DNA from: Stentor coeruleus
Taxonomy: Eukaryota; Ciliophora; Heterotrichea; Heterotrichida; Stentoridae
Reading direction: 5' to 3'
DNA length: 23,436 nt
Assembly: GCA_001970955.1 (NCBI GenBank)
Contig: MPUH01001122.1
Location: 1 to 23,436 of the forward strand
Within the stretch, counting starts at the first letter, position 1; each line of letters begins with the position of its first letter. Positions 17,184-23,436 of the stretch are shown here, piece after piece. The position numbers were made by a program, and so were the translations under genes. Under the pieces are notes generated by a model. It searched no databases. It saw only the letters and a program-made list of their open reading frames with translations, and had not been told where the DNA came from.

Positions 17184-19142
17184 TTAATACAATTTAAGCG
17201 CGCTTGAAACTTTAAATTTTGCTATTCGTATAGCATCTTCTATATATATAAGATCTTGTGCAATATTTTCTTCAACTTGCTTTTCAGTTGTTCCTCGTTC
17301 TTCTTGATGTCTTTTACGTTCCTTTTTTGAGTACTTCTTCCCTGCAAGGTCAGAAAAAGATTTTTCTTTTCGAATTTCAACTTTATCCAATAACTCAGCA
17401 ACCTGAATAAAGCATTCCAAATTTTTATTTTCTTTCTTTTTTGCTAAAGCCCATATTTCATCACCAATAATAGGGTATTTAACCATAATATCATCTAAAG
17501 TTCCTGAAGACATCAATAGCATTTCACAAATATCCTCTGCAACTGCTGTAAATTTCCGTGGTTGGTTAATAAGAATTTCAATTTCCCCAAAATACGACCC
17601 AGGTACTATACTTTTAAACTCAAGATTTGTATTACCCATTACATAACTCACACGTCCAGATATTAAAAAATAAACATTTTCAGCATAGTCATTTTTATTG
17701 TATATAGCACAAAGATAACTAATTGTTACATGATTAAGTGTTGGTAAAATATCACTAAGGAAATTCGCATCTTTGTTATGGAAAAAATTTACCTTTTTAA
17801 CAGCTTGATTATACATAAACTCAATAATACTCAGTTGAATCTTTCTTGGCATTTCATTGAAGATTTTTTTTCTATCATAGTCACATATTTTTTCATCATC
17901 TTTGACACGGTCATTAACTTTTTGTTTTATATACTTTAAAGACATTCTATTTACTTGATAATATTTGCCTAATTTGTCTAAGCATGAGATTTTTTCACTA
18001 ATTAAAAATCTGCGTGAGTCCATCGACCTGAATACTGAGCTTATTGTTGAGACTATCGAACTATAAAAACCTATACCAAGACTCATCCATACTATACATA
18101 ATATCATTTCTGAAGAGGTATATGGGACAATATCTCCAAAGCCTACAGTAGTTAATATGGTTATTGTAAAATATAAGGATTTTAAATATTTTATTTCTTT
18201 GGGTAAGTCTTGAAGATCATAGCGAATAACCCATGTACTAGGACTGAATCCATCAACTTTAGCTGTAAAATAAAACATACAAGCGATAAAATGAGACATA
18301 ACTAATACAAAAAAAACCAAAGTCATTAATCTAATAACTCCTCTATACAATTTCATAAATCTTATAATTCTAGCAATTTCTTCTGAATACTTCAAATATT
18401 TTATAAGTTTTAGAATTTTACTTCCTCTAAGAACTCTTGTAATACTAGTAATTCTAATGATTCTTACAAGAGAATTAGATCTGATTATTTTCCCTTGTTC
18501 GATTAAATAAAATGGTGTAATAGAAATTATATCAATCAACATAAACCCTTTTAAGTAGTTTAAGCATATTTTTTTCCTTATAGCAATAATTCTTCCATGT
18601 ATGTCATAATATGCAGTGTTTAAAGTGATGATAATATCAAGGAAAAATAAAAAATCCATAAAAGTTTCTGCAATGAACCAGTGATTAAACATGACAACTT
18701 CTTCAAATGCCATAACCCATGGCATGACAATAAATACATATAAAAGCATAAAAAGGACGATGATATTCCAGATTTGGCAAAATTTCGACTCTGGGCTTAT
18801 TATTAACCCATAGTCTTTAACATTTTCTGTTTTAGTAGTAAAAATACGATTTTTATGACTTAGTCTCTCTGCTATATCTTTACGATACCTGCCAAAAGAA
18901 TCAAAAAGATGCGAGTTGGTTCCATAGATCCTTAAATTTTTTAATATTTCCAACCACATAAGTAATCCTCTAATTTTGATCAGTGCCTGTTTAAATTTTT
19001 CATGGACTTTTTTGTTTTTCACTGGACGCCTTAGTATTTTATTGATTTTGTTATTTTTTACTATTTGGCTGTAGTTTCTAAGATAAGGATTTTCATCTAT
19101 TCTACGTTTTCCCGATAGAATGTTCATTAATTTAATAAACAT
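17184..19142 (-). CDS. Voltage-gated K+ channel with C-terminal cyclic-nucleotide-binding domain (EAG/HCN/CNG superfamily)
   Basis: 652 residues; ATG at 19142-19140, TAA at the end. Residues 1-120 are a basic cytosolic N-terminus without an obvious PAS domain. S1 is about 122-146, S2 155-176, S3 198-214. S4 at about 221-248 carries a full run of positive charges (RSNSLVRIIRITSITRVLRG). S5 is 268-294, filter TTVGFGD 331-337, S6 344-371. The GFGD filter predicts K+ selectivity. A C-linker (372-455) leads to a CNBD at about 459-570 with YFLISGRV and the phosphate-binding cassette PGSYFGEIEILINQPRKFTA. The usual R-(T/S)-A of that cassette reads RKFTA here, so nucleotide binding is uncertain; plant-type and some ciliate CNBDs are similarly altered. 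The tail beyond 570 is charged and helical. The start lies 33 bp from the stop of the upstream same-strand gene. Confidence 0.92.
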   Translation of the reverse strand: MFIKLMNILSGKRRIDENPYLRNYSQIVKNNKINKILRRPVKNKKVHEKFKQALIKIRGLLMWLEILKNLRIYGTNSHLFDSFGRYRKDIAERLSHKNRIFTTKTENVKDYGLIISPESKFCQIWNIIVLFMLLYVFIVMPWVMAFEEVVMFNHWFIAETFMDFLFFLDIIITLNTAYYDIHGRIIAIRKKICLNYLKGFMLIDIISITPFYLIEQGKIIRSNSLVRIIRITSITRVLRGSKILKLIKYLKYSEEIARIIRFMKLYRGVIRLMTLVFFVLVMSHFIACMFYFTAKVDGFSPSTWVIRYDLQDLPKEIKYLKSLYFTITILTTVGFGDIVPYTSSEMILCIVWMSLGIGFYSSIVSTISSVFRSMDSRRFLISEKISCLDKLGKYYQVNRMSLKYIKQKVNDRVKDDEKICDYDRKKIFNEMPRKIQLSIIEFMYNQAVKKVNFFHNKDANFLSDILPTLNHVTISYLCAIYNKNDYAENVYFLISGRVSYVMGNTNLEFKSIVPGSYFGEIEILINQPRKFTAVAEDICEMLLMSSGTLDDIMVKYPIIGDEIWALAKKKENKNLECFIQVAELLDKVEIRKEKSFSDLAGKKYSKKERKRHQEERGTTEKQVEENIAQDLIYIEDAIRIAKFKVSSALKLY

Positions 19143-19175
19143 TTAGTTTAAGAATTTATGAATTTATATTAATAT

Positions 19176-20564
19176 TTACCTCGAAATCTTAGTTCTTTCT
19201 AATACAGTTTTGCGTTTACGAGTTGATCTATTACAATAAAGCCTAGGATCAATATCAATTCTTTCATGATTTTTAATACTAACTTTTTTAACCCTAACTT
19301 TTTCTGGTGGGTTTTGTGTAGGTTTTTGATAATCATCTTTTTCTGATTTTGTTGTAATAACTTCTAAATTGTCAATGTGTTTATTAATATGTTCCAATCC
19401 GTTATGAGCAATTGCATCTTTATTATCTTGATTACTATCATCTTTATTAACATTAGCCTGAGTGATTTCAGAATTAGAGTTTTCTCTAAGTAACTTTTTA
19501 ATATCTTCAAACGGAATTCTTAGGTTCAAAACTAAAAACCCTATTTTCCCTGCATACCAAAAACAAAGCACTACCAAAATCCAATAATAAAAAAAGTTAT
19601 CATTTGTATAATAATTCCTTATAACTATAACAATAGAAATCATCATCATACAAAATCTTGAAAAAACAGCTTCAAAATTTTCAAGGTTAATTTTAAAAGG
19701 AAAAAATAAGGATGTATATAATAATAATCCTGAATAAGATATTAAAACTATTATTGCTTGAACTTTTGGGAATAGTTTTAAAAATATTATACAACCTCCT
19801 GTTATATAAAGTAAACTTTGTTCTACAAGAAGGTGAAATTCCCTCCAGCATAATTTGTAAGGTCGATAATCAGTTCCAAAAAGGTTGTAAATTTTGGGTT
19901 TTTCTAAGTTTGCTCGATATTTCAAACGTATATAAACTAGTTTAACTATTGGGTAAAGTATTAAGATAAGAAAACTTGCTAAAGATATGATAATTGTTGA
20001 AAATCTCCATGATGAACCATAAAAAATCCTATAGATTTCGATGAACATAGAAAAAAATACCCGGAAAGTACCAAGTTTGAATAGTTGAAGGACGATGTCG
20101 ATATTGAGAAAATTAAAAATTTCAGGTAGTTTTGATGATATTCTTGATTTTTGAATGATTTTGATAAGAACCAAAAGCGTGCAATAAAATCCTAAAAAAA
20201 ATAGTAGTGTAAAAATGTTCTTAAAAGCATTATTACTCCATTCTGTGTAAAGAAAAGATTTATTGTTTTTGCTGATTATAATGTCATAGTATCTATCAAT
20301 AAAGTTGAAAAATGCCCATTCACTATTAGCTCTGAGAATATCACTAGCTTTTTCTGGGTATTCGATTTCAAAATATGCAAAGGATGTGATAATTTGTAAT
20401 TCAATCCAATTGCGGACAAGTATATCAAGTATTCTATTGAGATTATTTTTTAGTTTCGGGACATAGATGAATAGGAAAAATACACAAACTATTAAAGGTC
20501 CTGATACTAAAAAAACACCTTGACATAAAAAAGCTAGGCATGCTTTGTTTGAATCATACACCAT
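19176..20564 (-). CDS. Multipass membrane protein resembling the C-terminal module of large ciliate surface proteins
   Basis: 462 residues; ATG at 20564-20562, TAA at the end. About seven hydrophobic spans are visible: 10-35, 114-136, ~166-182, 188-210, 247-263, 268-290 and 300-347 (the last may be two). A conserved-looking cytosolic loop, TDYRPYKLCWREFHLLVEQ (231-249), precedes the fifth span. The tail after ~350 is hydrophilic, then strongly basic (RSTRKRK near the end). The fold resembles the multi-span C-terminal part of the large Cys-rich surface proteins common in ciliates, but here the ectodomain is absent and only about 8 residues precede the first span. Either this is a stand-alone version or the real start is lost. 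Only 178 bp separate it from the next gene upstream, leaving no room for an ectodomain. No channel filter or GPCR motif is seen. Function unknown. Confidence 0.82.
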   Translation of the reverse strand: MVYDSNKACLAFLCQGVFLVSGPLIVCVFFLFIYVPKLKNNLNRILDILVRNWIELQIITSFAYFEIEYPEKASDILRANSEWAFFNFIDRYYDIIISKNNKSFLYTEWSNNAFKNIFTLLFFLGFYCTLLVLIKIIQKSRISSKLPEIFNFLNIDIVLQLFKLGTFRVFFSMFIEIYRIFYGSSWRFSTIIISLASFLILILYPIVKLVYIRLKYRANLEKPKIYNLFGTDYRPYKLCWREFHLLVEQSLLYITGGCIIFLKLFPKVQAIIVLISYSGLLLYTSLFFPFKINLENFEAVFSRFCMMMISIVIVIRNYYTNDNFFYYWILVVLCFWYAGKIGFLVLNLRIPFEDIKKLLRENSNSEITQANVNKDDSNQDNKDAIAHNGLEHINKHIDNLEVITTKSEKDDYQKPTQNPPEKVRVKKVSIKNHERIDIDPRLYCNRSTRKRKTVLERTKISR

Positions 20565-20742
20565 AATATTACAAATATTTTATATCAAATTTCAAGATAA
20601 CTTTTTACAGTATTTAAATACTTTTATTGTGAAATATACACATTATATTATAGAATTATATAATAAACTAAAATAATATTGATTTCAAAACTTCACAACT
20701 ATACAAACTAAAATATAATGTAAGATTAAAAAAAAATACATT

Positions 20743-21486
20743 TTAATAATTACTTGCAATTTTTAAAAGACTTGTAGCTTTACGCTTACGCTCAAGCATT
20801 TTAGTTTCAAACTCTTCAAACTTTGCCCTTTTCTCAATAAGTGCCGGGTTTGTTTTTTCGCGGATACTATTTTCGATTTTCATCAATTCTGAGCTTGTTT
20901 TAAATTTAGTTAAAAAAACCCCTTTTATTTTTCTTCGTATTTCTTTTGGCTTATTAGTTTTCCACCTTTTTTTTAAAATCTCGCTTTCAATATTTTTTCT
21001 TATGCTTATATGCTCAACAGTTTTTACTTCAGTGATTGTACAATCTTTAGGTTTTTTAAAGTCTTTAAAGCTCTCAAACTTGTTTTCTCTATAGCTTGAA
21101 CTTTTAGATATTTTTAATATTGGACTAACCCTATTCTTATTTTTAAAATCAGAGATACTTAAAAATTCTAAAGGATGAGGAATTTTAGACTGATCACATA
21201 TTCTATTATATTTTGGACTTTTAGATTGGGTTCTAGTATAAGGCATTATTATTGATGATTTCTCATAAGGTCTTGGAAACTGGCAGTACCCATCGAATTT
21301 TTTCGGCTGTATTGCTAAATTTTTATCAACAGGGAATACTCGAGGATTTATTTTATTGAAATACCTAATTTCATGAGGAGAAATTATCTTCTTTTCTTGA
21401 CCAAAACGATTACTAGGACTTTGCGTTCCTTTGGTAGGATCTATAGTATAATACTGTCCATTTTGATAATCTTTCCAGATTTCCAT
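20743..21486 (-). CDS. Orphan basic protein, 247 residues
   Basis: ATG at 21486-21484, TAA at 20745-20743. I do not recognise a family. It is rich in Lys, Arg, Ser and Pro. The first ~130 residues are probably unstructured, with short aromatic and Pro motifs (YQNGQYYTIDP, FPRPYEKSS). The last ~100 residues form a charged helix (EKRAKFEEFETKMLERKRK), possibly a short coiled coil. The profile suits a microtubule- or cytoskeleton-associated protein, like the other basic orphans here, but nothing confirms that. No signal peptide or membrane segment is seen. Confidence 0.75.
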   Translation of the reverse strand: MEIWKDYQNGQYYTIDPTKGTQSPSNRFGQEKKIISPHEIRYFNKINPRVFPVDKNLAIQPKKFDGYCQFPRPYEKSSIIMPYTRTQSKSPKYNRICDQSKIPHPLEFLSISDFKNKNRVSPILKISKSSSYRENKFESFKDFKKPKDCTITEVKTVEHISIRKNIESEILKKRWKTNKPKEIRRKIKGVFLTKFKTSSELMKIENSIREKTNPALIEKRAKFEEFETKMLERKRKATSLLKIASNY

Positions 21487-22013
21487 ATATATATTTCTAA
21501 AAAAATTACCAAACTTTTATATGATTATTATGAGATAGGTATATTTTTTTATATAATCTGAATTCAAAATACTAATCAGAAGTTTTAGAAATAATACTGA
21601 GTGTATTTACACATAAATTTTCCCTGAGAATTTTATGTCTTAATCATATGAATAGGGTATTTTGCAAGAACTGCAACTTGTTATTCTCTCTTTAATATTC
21701 TTATTTATCACTTGAGAATGTTTATGTTAATCTTATTTTTGATTTATAAACTCTAATTTGATAATTTTTACTATTTCATTTTTCTTAGATTATTATTAGT
21801 TCTACCTCACTATGCATTCCTATTGAAAAAAAATTATGACCCTCAGAAATTAAATGATTTGAATAGAGTATTTTAATGAAAAGAAACTCTAAATTCATGA
21901 TTATGGAATACCTCTTACAAGCATATCTCTGGCCGCAGTTTTCGATAATCATTTTAAGCTTATTTTAAAAAAATTGACTTTAATGATATAATTTACTATA
22001 GCAATAGAGTATA

Positions 22014-22038
22014 CAGTGGAGTGTCCACTATAAGCAAC
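22014..22038 (+). repeat. Left terminal inverted repeat of the pogo-like element
   Basis: It begins CAGTGGAGTGTCC just inside the TA. GTGGAG, GTCC and TATAA are shared with the right end. It also contains its own perfect inverted repeat, AGTGGA-gtg-TCCACT (22015-22029), a possible hairpin. Confidence 0.75.
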
Positions 22039-22082
22039 CTTCGGGACAGAAAATTTTCTAAAAGTTACTTAAAAAAGAAAAC

Positions 22083-22217
22083 CTATTTAATTGGTAAATA
22101 AATAAACTTTCTTGCAAGGTTTGACAGGAGAAATACGGCTTTAATGATAGTCAATTCAATATCTTTCATAGCTAGTATGTGAGGACTGGCGTTATCTATA
22201 ATCAAGGCAATGGGTCC
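22083..22217 (-). pseudogene. Transposase catalytic remnant (DDE, second Asp motif)
   Basis: A 44-codon stretch ending in TAG at 22085-22083, in a different frame from the helix-turn-helix piece. It contains IALIIDNASPH, the 'lliDNAxxH' motif around the second catalytic Asp of pogo/Tc1-type transposases, followed about 20 residues later by KAVFLLSN, where a VxFLPPN motif is expected. The first Asp region and the C-terminal acidic residue are missing. Confidence 0.6.
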
Positions 22218-22240
22218 TTAAAATTGTCCATCCTTGCGAT

Positions 22241-22357
22241 TTAAGTTAAATCAAGTGCTTTTTCCCTTATCATAAGGCCTGAAACATTTCTTCCGTCAAA
22301 TTTCATATGTCCAAGCTTCTCAAGTATAGTTAGAGCACTTCGCGGTAAAGCAATCAT
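22241..22357 (-). pseudogene. Transposase N-terminal remnant (CENP-B-type helix-turn-helix)
   Basis: A 38-codon open stretch from ATG 22357-22355 to TAA 22243-22241. It contains GRNVSGLMIREKALDLT, which matches the 'xxSGPxIxEKAxxLA' signature of the CENP-B/Tigger DNA-binding domain. It is cut off where the rest of the DNA-binding region should follow. Confidence 0.6.
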
Positions 22358-22431
22358 TCTATTAAACACAAATGTATTGATAGCTTATTTTATGTTTAAA
22401 ATATAATCTGTCAAAATTGCTTATAATGGGG

Positions 22432-22457
22432 GTGATTATAAAGGACTCTCCACTATG
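22432..22457 (-). repeat. Right terminal inverted repeat of the pogo-like element
   Basis: Read on the minus strand from 22457 it is CATAGTGGAGAGTCCTTTAT, matching the left end except for a 2-base insertion and a few substitutions. It is followed outward by TA at 22458. Confidence 0.75.
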
Positions 22458-22544
22458 TATGTAAAATATAAGCGACAAATATATACAATATAATGATAAT
22501 CATATATATCAAATTCAACTAATCTTGAAAACGGCAACATAAAA

Positions 22545-23436
22545 ATGGATTCTAATGAAGAAAATCAGACCTTTTGGCAGGGGTATTTCTATATGATAAA
22601 CAGCGTAATTGGTTTAGGAATTTTTGCAATACCTTGGGCATACGCAGAAGGTGGCTGGCTTTTAGGTATTATCTGCCAAGCTTTTACAACATTCTTCGCT
22701 CTAATCCTGGCTTATCATCTGATCCAAATAATGTCTAGAATAGAAGTATTATCGAAACTGTCGAAAAATGGCTATACAATCCTCCCTATAAAATTCTCTC
22801 AGTTGTTTTCAAGGACTTTTCCTGAAGATTTTATAATATCAAAAAAATGTTATAAAGATGAAGAACCTTTGTTGGAAATTGAAGATCAGCCTAGAATATC
22901 ACATGAACGATATGATATGACTGAAATGATATCAGTGTTACTAGGAAGACCTGGGGGAATATTATTTGGAGTTTATCTATCAGCTGGTTCATTTGGAGCT
23001 TTAGTAGCCTATAGTTCGATTTTTGCTAGTTCTTTAGCATCAACAATTCCAATTTTTGGTTTAAGTACTTGCAGTATATATGAGGATGACACTGAATTCG
23101 GAAATGATTGCTGGAAGAAGTATTGGTTTTATTTGATTGTTCTTTTTGTGGTTGTATCAGTACTTGTTATTATAGGATTAAAGGAACAGGCTGGGTTGCA
23201 AGCATTTATGTCTATTATGAGGTTTGTAATTACTTTTTTAATGCTTGGAACTTCGATTGCTGCTTTGATTACTGATACAAACCTTGATAATGATAAAAAT
23301 AATGAAGGGTCTTTGAGTCTGATTAATCCTATGGGTATTGGTATAACTTTACCTATTATTCTTATGTCTAGCTCATTCTATAGTATGATACCAAATACTA
23401 TACAATATGTTAATTCTAAGGCTGTTAATGTACCAA
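22545..23436 (+). CDS. Amino acid transporter (AAAP/SLC38-like), 3' end beyond the window
   Basis: ATG at 22545 opens a frame that stays open for 297 codons to the edge of the window, so the gene is partial at its 3' end. Residues 12-36 contain GYFYMINSVIGLGIFAIPWA, the first-helix signature of the amino acid/auxin permease family (Aa_trans; SLC32/36/38, yeast AVT), which couples amino acid uptake or vacuolar exchange to H+ or Na+. Further spans lie at about 38-62, 136-172 (two, or one re-entrant), 192-212, 220-243 and 262-285, six or so of the usual eleven. A long cytosolic loop with an acidic DEEPLLEIED segment (105-114) sits between the second and third spans; DEEPLL is a possible dileucine sorting signal for endolysosomes. 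No intron or in-frame stop is seen. The pogo-like remnant ends 88 bp upstream. Confidence 0.88.
   Translation, partial: MDSNEENQTFWQGYFYMINSVIGLGIFAIPWAYAEGGWLLGIICQAFTTFFALILAYHLIQIMSRIEVLSKLSKNGYTILPIKFSQLFSRTFPEDFIISKKCYKDEEPLLEIEDQPRISHERYDMTEMISVLLGRPGGILFGVYLSAGSFGALVAYSSIFASSLASTIPIFGLSTCSIYEDDTEFGNDCWKKYWFYLIVLFVVVSVLVIIGLKEQAGLQAFMSIMRFVITFLMLGTSIAALITDTNLDNDKNNEGSLSLINPMGIGITLPIILMSSSFYSMIPNTIQYVNSKAVNVP

Larger units (their letters stand above)
22014..22457 (-). mobile_element. Degenerate pogo/Tigger-like DNA transposon (Tc1/mariner superfamily), internally deleted
   Basis: A 444-bp element bounded by TA dinucleotides (22012-22013 and 22458-22459) as target-site duplication. Its ends are imperfect inverted repeats: the left begins CAGTGGAGTGTCCACTATAA and the right, read inward on the minus strand, begins CATAGTGGAGAGTCCTTTAT. 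The minus strand inside encodes two transposase shreds in the expected order: a CENP-B-type helix-turn-helix piece (22357-22241) and the second-Asp region of a DDE domain (22217-22083). Most of the transposase between them is missing, so it cannot move itself. The TA target site, CENP-B-like helix and IIDNASPH motif together suit pogo/Tigger elements. It lies 88 bp upstream of the amino acid transporter gene and could affect its promoter. Confidence 0.75.
21487..22544. other. Intergenic region containing a transposon remnant
   Basis: About 1 kb between divergently oriented genes. 21487-22011 is AT-rich DNA with nothing I can assign and should contain the promoter of the minus-strand gene. 22012-22459 is the TA-flanked element described separately. 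22460-22544 is the immediate upstream region of the transporter gene. Confidence 0.7.

Noticed and set aside
15576-21486. A bacterial-style operon for the minus-strand block
   Set aside because: No ribosome-binding sites, and the proteins are clearly eukaryotic. Close spacing alone does not show co-transcription.
21876-21968. 30-codon ATG-initiated open frame with a locally more complex sequence
   Set aside because: Too short, no similarity recognised, no supporting context.
1-23436. tRNA, rRNA, CRISPR array or telomere repeats
   Set aside because: None seen on reading either strand; no arrayed repeats beyond the three short duplications.

Overview
This is a very AT-rich eukaryotic window with long, apparently intron-free reading frames in the standard genetic code. 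Of nine complete genes, six end in TAA, three in TAG and none in TGA, and tryptophan is written TGG throughout. The gene content is typical of a ciliate: a PGPGxY-repeat (STPGR/SHIPPO) protein, a large PPC-like repeat surface protein, an SK-type K+ channel, a cyclic-nucleotide-binding-domain K+ channel, and several fast-evolving orphan proteins. Very close gene spacing, standard stop codons and high AT content together suggest a macronuclear contig of a heterotrich ciliate such as Stentor. That assignment is an inference; no rRNA or other marker gene is present.

Layout. 154-3799 (+) is a large basic IQ-motif protein whose 5' end is broken by a 70-bp tandem duplication. 3827-5152 (+) is an orphan protein only 27 bp downstream. 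5153-6351 is mostly non-coding, with a few protein-like shreds and, at its right edge, a 79-bp duplication around a single N. 6352-11514 (+) is a 1720-residue type I membrane protein with about 13 PPC-like repeats. 11816-12898 (+) is the STPGR protein. 12899-14632 has no standard-code gene, but 13755-14609 is free of TGA and TAG in one frame while holding in-frame TAAs. 14633-21486 is a minus-strand block of five genes: in transcription order, an orphan basic protein, a multipass membrane protein, a CNBD K+ channel, an SK-like K+ channel and an orphan protein. 21487-22544 is intergenic and holds a 444-bp TA-flanked element with terminal inverted repeats and remnants of a pogo/Tigger-like transposase. 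22545-23436 (+) is the first 297 codons of an amino acid transporter that runs off the window.

Together the recognisable genes look like membrane excitability (two different K+ channels within 4 kb on one strand), cell surface (the PPC-repeat protein and the multipass protein) and cilia or cortical microtubules (the STPGR protein and perhaps the IQ protein). Nothing shows that the block is an operon. Spacings of 27, 33 and 55 bp between same-strand genes imply very short UTRs or overlapping transcripts.

Three short direct duplications (70, 79 and 49 bp) look alike. One spans an N, and removing another restores an ATG-initiated reading frame, so at least two are probably assembly joins rather than biology. 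The most interesting biological leads are the TAA-only open frame at 13755-14609 and the pogo-like element remnant in what looks like somatic ciliate DNA.
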